64,000 nucleotides of DNA from Xylocopa sonorina. Lineage: Eukaryota > Arthropoda > Insecta > Hymenoptera > Apidae. The DNA is taken from NCBI RefSeq assembly GCF_050948175.1, contig NC_135208.1:2542001-2606000 (forward strand), given 5' to 3'. The notes under the pieces were generated by a model that saw only the letters and a list, made by a program, of their open reading frames with translations, had not been told where the DNA came from and made no database searches. The translations under genes and the position numbers were made by a program. Shown here piece by piece: positions 22,580 to 34,500 of the stretch (position 1 is the stretch's first letter; every line of letters begins with the position of its first letter).

Positions 22580-25500
22580 CTACAAGAAAAAGACAGTATT
22601 AGTGCTCTGAGATTGTTTGAGTCGCTATGATGATGGTAGTTTTGTTTTTTTGGGTGGCGCACTGGATAGATTCAGTCGAAAGCTAGGATTTTGGTCTCTA
22701 CGAACCACTGCGCCTTCATTCTATTAGTAGAATATTGCTTGGTTCGCTACGATGATGGTAGTTTAGTTTATTTGGAAGGTGTACTCAAGAGAATTGAGGA
22801 AGATTCACTCGAAAGCTGGGATTCTGATCTCTACGAACCATTGCGCTTTGATTTTTATTTCAGAATGACGAGTATTTGATGAGCGAACCAGAAATTACAC
22901 AAACGCTGAGTTCAATTCTAGATTAGAGTCCCTTTAAATTAACCAGATGTTCGCAGAGCATTCGTTTCTGATCTCTACGAACCACAGCGCTAGAATTCTG
23001 CAAGCATAATATTAGAACGACTTATCGAACCAGAAATTACAAAAGAAACTCTAAGTTTAACATCAAACTAGACTGAAACATCTTTACGCAGCTCGATCTA
23101 CCGAATAACTTCGTCTCACAGCCAACTCCTATGCTTTTCTACATCTCTAGCGAAGCCAAAGTCCCTTCGCAAGTAGACGACCAGCAATCCCAAAGAAACT
23201 TTGAAGATCAGAGCTAGTTTCATCCCTTCGATGAGTACTGAGAGCGAACAGGAGGGCGTAGGAAGGAAACGAAGGCTGAGAGGGTAGCGAATGGGGCTTG
23301 CGAACATCAGACGAACCTCCTTGAGCCCAACGACTCCCACCAGCCTGCCAATCGCAGTCACATAGGCGTGGTTCACTCCAACCATGCTGAACAGGCTGTG
23401 CACCTTGAGCAGTGATGTCCGCTCGACCAGCTGGAATGGCGCAGGATCTATGTGGCACCTGGAGAAGTCCACTTCGAGGGACATCTCGCTCTCCTCCCAT
23501 CGCTTCTGGTCCTCTGCTGACATATCTATTACCCTTTCACGAGGCTGATCAGAACCAGAGATTACTTCTCGTCTTATTCGAGGGGCTTGCGAACAGCTGA
23601 AAGGGATATAAGCATGCGAAACTTTACCAGTTGCACCTTCTTCGAAGTGGCTGGGCTTGGCGCCAGCATCGGAGTGTGAGCTGGTATTTCTTGGCTGTCT
23701 CGCCTTGTGTTGTTCCCTGCGCCCATCTCTGGGTCCGGATCCACATCCTGCAGGGTGGCTGACTTGCGAAAGATCGCCTCGAACGCCAAGCGTATCCTGG
23801 AAATGGAATTGCCAGTTAGAAAACAGCTAAAAGTGCTTTCGCAGCTCTTCTGACCTCTGCGAAAGGATTACTTTCAAGAAGAAGCTAGATTCTTAGTAAA
23901 AGTCTCTGCGGTAGCTTGCGAAAGCTTCTTCGATGAAGACAAAGCCTTGCGAGAGCTGAAAGCAACACTAATTCCTTCTACGAGTCTCTACGCTGCTCTC
24001 TTTCAGACTCGAATGCAATACGAATGCAGTACCTGCTCTCAGCTCCAGTAACAGTGGTGTAAGGCGTAGCTGCAGGGCTGACCAGTGGGCTGAAGCCCTT
24101 CAGCGTGAAGGAATTGGTCTTCTTCAAGATAGACTTCTTTGGCTGCGAGCCAAACACTGGCGAATGGTACGTATGCTACCAAACAGACAAGATTAAAGGT
24201 AAAAGAAGAAGTCGTATGATAAATCTTCTGCGCACAGACGTAGACAAGCCCTGTACGTGTCTACAAATGACTCACATGATCAGGAGCAGCGCCATTTGGA
24301 GACATCGAAAGATCATTAACGCTTTGCCTCTGCATCTTCAGAATATCTGGAGCTGGGATCACTTCGAACCTCGAAGGCCTCCTGGTTCTCTCCTGGTCCT
24401 TCAACTGGCGCTCCATTTCCTCTCTGGCTCTCTCTTCCGCCTCCTTGTGCCACTTCTGAGCAACCTACGATGAAGAACAAGATGGAAACCAAGGAACATT
24501 CGCTTTCGTAGACCGCAGCTGGCTTAAATCACAGCAGCGTTGCTCTCCGTTTGCTTCAGGAAGCCTCATCCCCAACGTAAAGCTTCGCAAAACCCACCTG
24601 CAGCCTCCTCTCCCTCCCAATATGCTTCTCGATCAACTTGATCAGCTCCAGCCTCTGAATGGACCCAAGAAGGATCATTGAGTCAGGATTGTCCACCAAA
24701 GGGAACCCTCTAAGCTTGCGGTTCTCCTTCAGTATCTCCTTCAGCTTCTGATACGTGATTCCATGCCAGATGTACTTGACGTCTCTCACCATGAAGTCCT
24801 CTACGTACACGTTGTACATCCCTGCAACGATTCCAACGCTCAAGCAACAGTTTCAGTTTTAATGAGACGCTCAGTTACCTCTTTGCGAATGTCCAATCGA
24901 TAAGCTTGTTAAGGGCAATCAGAGAGTGCGCTTTAGCGAGGATGAAGTTATTGGGTTGCTAAGAAAGCAGTCTCTGTTTTATGAGAGAAGAGAACAGAGA
25001 ACGCTTTCTTTTTGAGAGAATTGAGAGTGCGTTGAGGCTTTTACCTGAGCTCGAAGGCAGCAGATCTGGCAGATAGGGCAGTTTCTTGATCAGGATGATG
25101 CTGTCGTATATGCTGGGCTGAAGTAGAGCTGCGATCGCGTTGCTGATCAGCACTGCGATCATTATTGGGACGATGTGCGTGATTTGGCCGGTCATCTCGA
25201 ATACTATCACGCTTACTGAGATGGTGTGCGTCACTGCCCCGGAAAACGCGGCTGCTCCTACTGTCGCGTAGCCTCCTGGAAGTGTGGAACCAGTTGGGGT
25301 GATTGAGATTCAGTTTTGAGATAGAAAGGGGGATTTAGAGATGAGTTTAGGTGGTTGGTTTGATCTGACTTGATCTTTAAGTTCAGATACTTGAGTTTCT
25401 CTTCAGACTTTACAAAGATTGGCTTTAAGGTCAAGCTTTGAGTTAACTTTGGGTTTAAGTTGAGGTTTTTGGATTAATATTTAAGTTGAGATACTTAAGT

Positions 25501-28500
25501 TTCTCTTCAGACTTCACAAAGATTGGCTTTAAGGTCAATCTTTGAGTTAACTTAAAGTTTAAGCTGTAGTTTTTGGATTAATCTTTAAGTTGAGATGCTT
25601 GAGTTAAGGTCAATCTTTGAGTTGAGATACTTAAGTTTGACTTTACGAAGATTGACTTTAAGGTCAATCTTTGAGTTAACTTTAAGTTTAAGTTAAGGTC
25701 TTTGGATAAATCTTTAAGTTGAGATTCTTAAGTAAATTTCAATCTTTGAGTTGAGATATATGACTCAAGTTCTATCTTTAATTAGAGATATTTAACTTCA
25801 ATTCAATCTTGATGTGTAACTTAAAGTTTAAGTTGAGGTGCTTGGCTTAATCTTTAAGTTGATATGCTTGAGTTAAGGCCAATCTTCGAGTTGAGATACT
25901 TAAGTTAATTTCAATCTTCGAGTTGAGATATAAGATTCAAGTTCTATTTCAATCAACACCTCAACTTAAACTTTAAGTTACATATCATATTCAGAGATTA
26001 AATTGAAGTTAAATATCCCAAATTAAAGTTGAGGTGTTTGGCTTAATCTTTAAGTTGAGATACCTAAGTTAATTTCAATCTTTGAGTTAAGATATGTTAC
26101 CCAAGTTCAACGTTTAAATTGAAATATTTAACTTCAGTTCAATCTCTGAGATATGGTGTCTAACTCAAACTTTAAATTAAGATATTTAGCTTAATCTTTA
26201 ACTGAAGAAACTTAACTGAAGTCGAATAATTAGAGATATTTAACTTAAGTAGGTTCAGTATTAAAGCTGAAATACTTAACTTAAGTTCAATCTTCAAGTT
26301 AAGACATGTAACTCAAGTTAAAACTCACTTAAAGTTCCATGGGTTCTAAATTTCTTTATAATATGGGTTTTAAAGTTTCTTTATAATATGGGTTTCAATC
26401 TTTAAGTTAAGTTGATTTGAGTCCCTGTGCGGTGGGGAACAGAATACACCCACAGTATCCCCTGCTTGTCGTAAGAGGCGACTAATAGGGGTCAGAAAGG
26501 GTTTACGGAGATGCAGAGAAGAGTAATGAATATTCATTGAGACAAAGAATTATGCGAAGCTGATTTAAAATAGTATAAAACAGAAAGTTTTCCATTGAGC
26601 AATATAAGAAAATGATGCTGTAATGATCTTCTTGGAGCATTATTCTCTTTCAAATTTAAGTTCAACTCTTCAAGTTAAAATATTTAACTTACTTTCAATC
26701 TTTAAGTTAATGATCTTTAATTTATATAGAATGAAATCAACTTTGTTCAATTTGAGATAAATGAAATTTCTCTACAATATATGTTTTTAAAGTTCCATGG
26801 GATATAAAGTTCTCTGTAATATGGGTTTCTAAAGTCCCATAGGTTCTAAAATTCTCCACAATATAGGTTCTAGAGTCCTCTGCAACATAAATCCTAAAAT
26901 TCTTTGTAGCAGAGGTTCTAAACTTCTTTGCAATATGAATTTCTAAAGATCTCTACATTACAGATTCTAACTCTCTCTGCAATATAAGTTTCTAAAATTC
27001 TGTAGAATATAATTTCTAGAGTACTCTATAACATAAATCCTAAAATTCTTTTCAACAGAAGTTCTAAACTTCTTTGCAATATAGGTTTCTAAACATCCCT
27101 AAACAAATATTCTAAAGCTTTCTACAATATAAATTTCTAAGGTTCCATGGCTTCTAAAATTCTCCACAATATAGATTCTAGACTCTTCTATAGAAGTCTG
27201 CAATACAAGTCTCAAAATTCTCTGTAACGTAACTTCTAAACTTCTCCGCAACACAAATCCTAAAAAACAAAACGCAGCTGTTCCAACAATGTTCCAACGA
27301 TGTACATACCCTCCTCAAACTCCACCTTCCTCAACACTCCCTCCAAAAGACGTACAATCACCAAATTACCTGGCACAATTGGCGTTATGATACCACCATA
27401 ACGAACACCATTGGGAAACCACAGAGCCATCGCTTCGCCCACAGCTCTGCCCAACGCTGCACCAATTTTGAACACTGGAATGAAGATCCCCGATGGCACA
27501 GGAACCGTGGAGCTTATTATGGAGAAGATGAACTGAAAATCCAAATTCTTTCGTTACGCTTCACCCTTTTTCTCTCAACTTCTTCTGACGATTATCTATT
27601 AACTCTAATTTCATTAGAGAATTGAGAAACTTGCGGTTATCAAGAGTCATAAATTAATAATTTCGCTTTACTGTGAATGCTCCAAAGCCGAGCAAACCGA
27701 TGAACACATCAGTGTACGCGGTGGACCAGTGTTTAACTATGTTCATCTCCTCCACACCGAGTTCTTCTTTGGTCCAAGTGAAGTTCGTGAACAGTCCGTA
27801 GACCTGGTCGTGTGTGTTCAAGTCGCCAGCCATGAATTGGCCTAATCCAAGAGGAAAGGACACCGAAGAGACCAGCAGAGAGACGATTCCAGGGTACAAG
27901 AAGCGGCTGAAATCATTTAACGTTGATTTTATTAATGAAAAGATTGTTTTTAAAGACTGTGGAGGAAATGCAGCACCTTCTGTTTTTATTTAATAATTAA
28001 TATAAAGGGTCTTTCTTTGTTTATGCTCTGTATAATATGGAATTCTTGAGTTTGTTGCAATTTCTGGCTAAATGTTCCTTTGTAGATCAATTTTGGAGAC
28101 TTTATTTTGAAGTACAATTTGGAATTCTTGAGTTTTTTGCAATTTTTAGCTATATGTTCCTTTGTAAATCAATTTTGGAGACTTTATTTTGAAGTACAAT
28201 ATGGAATTCTTGAGTTTTTTGCAATTTCTGGTTAAATGTTCCTTTGTAAATCAATTTTGGAGTCTTTATTTTGAAGTACAATTTGGAATTCTTGAGTTTG
28301 TTGCAATTTCTGGCTAAATGTTCCTTTGTAGATCAATTTTGGAGTCTTTATTTTGAAGAAATGAAGGTTTTTGGTTTATTTTGACTATGCTGGGTTTAAT
28401 TATTGAATTTTGTAGTTGATAAGATTGTTTTTAAGAGAGAGAAAGTCTTTGATTTTGAGAAATTTGATTAAATGGGTCTTGCAAAGTGTAAGCATTTTGG

Positions 28501-31500
28501 CAGTGCAGGTTTATAGTTGAATCTGGCGATATCTTTGCGATCCTTCGCAAAATGCGAACATAATTGAATCGAAATGAAAGATTAGAGTGTGTTTTATGGA
28601 ATTTGAACAATATTTTTGAAAGATCTGCAGATATTTTCAAATTATTTCTACTTTTTCTTGGAACAGACAATGGAAGAGTCTGCAAGTATGAGGAAAAGAA
28701 TTCTTTTCTGTGATATTCTTTGGAAAATGCGAACATAATTGTATCTAAATGAAAGATTAGAGTGTGTTTTATGGAATTTGAACAATATTTTTGAAAGATC
28801 TGCAGATATTTTCAAATTATTTCTACTTTTTCTTGGAACAGACAATGGAAGAGTCTGTAAGTATGAGGAAAAGAATTCTTTTCTGTGATATTCTTTGGAA
28901 AATGCGAACATAATTGTATCTAAATGAAAGATTAGAGTGTGTTTTATGGAATTTGAACAATATTTTTGAAAGATCTGCAGATATTTTCAAATTATTTCTA
29001 CTTTTTCTTGGAACAGACAATGGAAGAGTCTGTAAGTATGAGGAAAAGAATTCTTTTCTGTGATATTCTTTGGAAAATGCGAACATAATTGTATCTAAAT
29101 GAAAGATTAGAGTGTGTTTTATGGAATTTGAACAATATTTTTGAAAGATCTGCAGATATTTTCAAATTATTTCTACTTTTTCTTGGAACAGACAATGGAA
29201 GAGTCTGCAAGTATGAAGAAAATAATTCTTTTCTGTGATATGGATTTTAATCTTTGATTTAAGTACTTTAACTCAAATAATGATAAATAAATATGTAACT
29301 TAAAGTTTAAGTTAAGATATTTGGTATAATTTTTAAGTCAGGATATTTAATTTAAAGATTGAAGTTAGTTAAGTCGAATATTTTTAAGGATTCGACTTCA
29401 GTTAGGTATAATAAGTTAAACTAATTAACTTAAGTTCAGTCTTTGCGTTAAAATATTTAATATAAGTTCAATCTTTAACTTGAGACATTTAAGTTCAATC
29501 TTCAAGCTAAAATATTTAACTTACATCCAATCTTTAAGATAAGATATTTGACTTAAGTTTAAGTTGAGATATCTAATTTAATCTCTAACTTTAAATTAAG
29601 ATACTTAAGTCAAGTTCTGTCTTTAACTAAAGGTATTTAATTAAAGTCGAACCTTTAAAGATATTTAACTTAAGTTCTTGATTGAACTTCAGACATTTGA
29701 CGTAAGTTTAAGTTGAAATATTTAACTTGAGTAAGTTCAACCTTCAAGTTAAGACACTTAACTTAAGTACAATCTTGAAGCTAAGATATATAAAAGAAAC
29801 AAACATAAAAAGAACCCGAATGAACCCTCCATCGAGCAAAACAGAAGCAAACAACTCCTCAGAGACTCCTCTACTGGTCACAAAATCTACAAAGAACTCT
29901 TGCAAAAACCAGGACTCTGAAATTGAAAACAAGAAAGACCCAATTACCCTAACGTCAAATAAAAACAGATGTCGCTACTGCACTTTTCCACTTCTCATCG
30001 CAATTCCACAATGGTAAACAAAGTTCCCCTCACTTTTTCTGCAGGAAGCTGTTCATACTCTTATTCTTCCTCATGAAAATCACGTACTGCCTGTGCAGCC
30101 AGACATAAAAAGCTCCAACGAGCCCGCTGCCAACTCCAATCAGAGCAAAAACGAATAACTCTTGAGGGTCGAAGGGGAAATCCATGGTGAAATTAGTGGC
30201 GAACATTGCTGTGATCGTCTCCTCCCGTTGGAACCAGATAGCAAGCAGACGGAACATTGTGGCGCCGCAAACAGCTGTGAAGAACCCTCGCCAGTAGTTG
30301 CGCACAGCGAAGTAGACAGTGGTTACTTCGATGCTGAACAGTACTCCTCCAATTGGGGCTGCGAAGCAGGAGGCGACACCGACTGCACAGGCGGCTGCCA
30401 GCATTTCGCAGTTCCTGCTTTCGTTCTCGTAGATCCCTTGAAAGCTGGTGACTAATTTGGATAGCAGAGTGGCTACGATGCTGGCGATGTGGACGAAGGG
30501 GCCTTCTTTGCCCAGGGGCAGTCCTGAGCCCAGCGTGGCGGTTAAACCTATTACCTGTTGGATGTTAGAGCTTGATGAGATTGTTGTTTGCGATGTGGTT
30601 TATGAGGTTTTTTGTTGTGTGGGTTTTAGAATTGTTTGGGATGTGGGCTTTTGGAGCTTTCAGGGTTCTAAGGTTGCAAAGTTCTCTGTAATATGAGTTC
30701 TAAAGTTCTCTACAATATAGGTTTCTAAAGATCTTCAGAATATGGGCTTTAAACTTCTCCAGAATATGGATTTCCAAGCTTCCGTAGGTTCCAAAATTCT
30801 CTACAATATAGCTTCTAAAGTCCTCTACAACAGAAATCCTAAAATTCTCTGCAACGCAACTTCGAAACTTCTCTACAATATAATTTTTCAAAAATCCCCA
30901 CAATTCAAATTCTAAATCTCTCTCCAATATACCTTCCTAAGCTTCCATAGTTTCCAAAATTCTCTACAATACAGTTTCCAAACTGCTGAACAACATAAAT
31001 CCCAAACTTCTCTCCGATACAAATGTCTGAACCCTCCACGGCCCAAAAACCCAATACCCAACCCACCGATACTCAACCAAACAACACAACAAGCCTTCAG
31101 TAACTCCAATCTACCTTCGCAATCAGAGTACGAAAGGTCAGATACTCCTTCAACGCCACGCCACGCAGAATAGTCTTCATCTCAGGAATGCCAGAGCCTA
31201 TGCTCTGTGGTGCGACAATGTGCACGAAGCCAGCACTGAACAGGATGAGGCAGACAGGCAGCGAGACCCAGGCCAGGTATTGGAGTGCTGGATGGTGCGT
31301 CAGGTCCTGATAAAGCCATATCCTGGCTGGTGGAATAAGAAAGACAGTTAACGAGGCACAGAATCAGTGAAACAGAGTTTCAAGAAGGATTGAACTGACC
31401 GTTATTGCACATGGAGATGCCACGATCCATAGCATAGCTGATCAAGGCCATGATGACACCCAGCAGAGCCAAGAAGACCCAATCCTCGCCAAGTCTGGCT

Positions 31501-34500
31501 CCAGTGTGCTTCCAAGCGAAGGCCAATAACGCAAGCAGTTTCCTGCAAAGCGGTCCTCTGCGAGACTTTCGCAGGTCCTCTGCTCTGGTGTCGTACTTCC
31601 TGCGAGCCTTCTCGTGGTACTTGAGCTTACGTGCCTCCTCTTTCGCGTACTCACCCAGGTCCTTGGTGTAGCGACCATACATCTAATAAATCAGGCATGA
31701 TTTCTTTTAGTTGGTGTTTAAATAGCTCTTTTGGGCTCTAAAGCTCTCTTCATGGGCTAAGTTCGCTACAATATGGGTTCTAAATTTCTTTTGGGGACGG
31801 TAAATGCCTTGAGAGAACACGATGCAGGTCTTCTCTTGCGAGATTGGTTCTGTGGATCGCTGATGTTCTTTGTAATTGGGGTTTAAAGGTTTTTGTGATG
31901 TGGGTTTTTAAAGTTCTCCGCAATGTGGGTTTCATCTTTGCAATATGGGCGTCTCAAATTCTTAGTTTTTGTGATGTGGGTTTTTAAAGTTGGAGGGATT
32001 CTTCTAAAGTTCTTTGCAAGGTGAGTTTCGTGTTTGCAATATGGGTGTTTCAAGTTTTGTGGGTTCTAAAGTTCTCTGCAATGTGGGTTTCTAAACTTTT
32101 TCGAAATACAAATAAAGTTTTCTGCAATATTGGTTTCAAGTTTTCTGCAACGTGGACTCTAAAGTTCCATGGGCTCTAAGGTTGTTTGCAATATAGGTTC
32201 TTCTAAGGTCCTCCGCAATATGGATTCTAAAGTGCTCTGCAATAGGGATTTCTAAAGTTCTCTACAATATAATTTGTGAAGTTCCATAGGTTCTAAAGTT
32301 TTCAGCAATATAGGTTCTAAAGTTGTTTATAATATGATTTCTAAAGTTCTATAGATTCTAAAGTTCCATGGTCTCTAAACTTCTCTGCAATACGACTTTT
32401 AGAGTCCTAAAGTTCTCTGCAATATGGCTTTTAAGTTCCCTGCAATGTGTATTCCAGAGTTCTATGGATTCTAAAGTTCCATAGGCTTTAAGGTTCTCTG
32501 CAATATGGGTTTTAAAGTGCTCTGCAATAGAGGTTTCTATAGTTCTAAGTTCTATAGTTCTAAGTTCTATGGTTCTAAGTTCTATGGTTCTATAGTTCTA
32601 AAGCTTCTAAACTTCTCTGCAATATGAGTTTCTAAAGATCCCTACAATAAAAATTCTTAAACTTCCATGCAATATCGCTTCTAAAGTTCCATAGCTTAGT
32701 ATCTAAAGAGAACCAATGCTTCCAATAAATCCTAATTCATAGAAAAACATAATTTGATACAGAAAAGACCATCAATCAATCAGAAAAGAAAAGCTTCAAA
32801 TACTCAAAAAAATCCCAGTTCTACGAACAAATAAACTATTTACCAGCTAGCAAGTCCACTCCTCTTACTTGCAGGTCGGTAAAGTAGGTATTCTCATGCT
32901 CAAGCAGTTCGTATCTCTCAGCAATCAATTGGGAGAAGAAAATCAGTGCGATAGAACAATCAGCCGCGATTTTATTAAGCGATAATTGAATATTATCAAT
33001 CTACGTGAATCGTTTCACGACAATTTCGTGTTTCTTGATGATAATGAAGAGATTATGCGAGATTTATCGTCGATCAAACGTTCAACCACGATTGTGTCAT
33101 GTTACTTATCATAATTCGAATTTCGTGTATCCCTTTAATCGCGAATTATAATTAATACTAACTCATTTATAATATGAATATCGTCATAAATCATGTGAGA
33201 GAAAGGGCGAGAAGAATTTTACACAGTCGAGAAATATTTTAAACACAAATATTAGCGCAACAATATTATTCAAGGCATTGAATAATATTATAAACTGATC
33301 CATTTATTCAGATATAATCGATACTTAAGAAGTTCTATTAATTAAAAGCTGAACGAATTACAAACATTCAACAAATCTGATAACACTTTTGAACGATTAA
33401 ATACACACCTGAGGAGTATTACACAATTGATAATTAACGATTGTAACACAAATGGAGCGGAAAAAACGCTTTAAAACACACACCAAGCGGTCACCCATCT
33501 TAATTCGTGTCGCGACGGTCGCATCTTAACTTCGTCGATCGCACAGCCACGCACTCTTCAACCTTACTATTCTCTAATCACACTAAAAAAGCAGTAGAAA
33601 TCTATTTTCTTGTTTCAAGAAGGAGAAAAATATAGCTTAATATAATATATAAAAATAAAATATTAAATAATTTTTCATCGTACGCAAAGAAAATTATGAA
33701 AATTATTGAAATTATTAAAATTATGAAAATTATTAGAATTACTGAAATTATTAAAATGATGAAATTATGAAAATTATTAAAATTACTAAAATTATTAAAA
33801 TTATTAAAATTATTAAAATTACTAAAATTATTAGAGTTATTAAAATTATTGAAATTATGAAAATTATGAAAATTACCAAAATTATGAAAATTATTGTAAT
33901 TATTGAAATTATTAAAATTATCAAAATTATTAAAATGATGAAATTATTAAAATTATTAAAATTACTAAAATTATTAAAATTACTAAAATTATTAAAATTA
34001 TTAAAATTATTAAAATTACTAAAATTACTAAAGTTATTAAAATTATTAAAATTATAAGCGTGGCCAAGGTTCGACAACTTCGATCAAAAATGAAAAACGA
34101 AACCAGGGACAAAGATACATTCAAACTCGAGGAGAAAAGCCCGACTCACGAGATACTCATCGTTACAGACGAAATACGCTCTGTTCAAGACGAAAGCCGG
34201 CATGAAAGCTGGATGAAAGTTTTCTCTGAGAAGTTGGAAGCTTGTCCTTCGCGATCAAGTCACGGACGAGGCATTCCTTGAGTAGAGGAAAGCTTTACGC
34301 GCCACTGGCAACCGATCGCACATTTTCACCAGCTGATAAACAGAATCTGATCAGCTGATCGATCTCAGTCTCTTCTCTACTCGAGACCAATCGCTTTCTC
34401 GACTGCCTGTAATCTACCACGTTTGAAAATTACAGTCACAGTCTGAAAAACGTAATTTTATTCATGCAAAGACAAAGTTGGACCGCGAAGTTGGCTTTTA

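Noticed and set aside
22076..22602. Several plus-strand frames rich in Arg/Ser
   Set aside because: They are antisense shadows of the last ClC-a exon and its 3' flank.
23317..23523. MSAEDQKRW as a separate start in ClC-a exon 13
   Set aside because: The frame continues upstream through PRERVID to an acceptor in phase with exon 12, so this Met is internal.
28431..29210. Four similar minus-strand frames resembling a gene family
   Set aside because: The 175-bp unit is not a multiple of three, so each frame is broken at the unit border; this is a tandem array.
31442..31678. Alternative frames over ClC-a exon 3
   Set aside because: The other minus frame and the plus frame lack homology; the MYGRYTKDLGEY frame fits ClC-a and the splice phases.
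33751..34124. Asn/Phe and Leu/Lys repeat proteins
   Set aside because: Translations of a 9-bp microsatellite, open in all frames.
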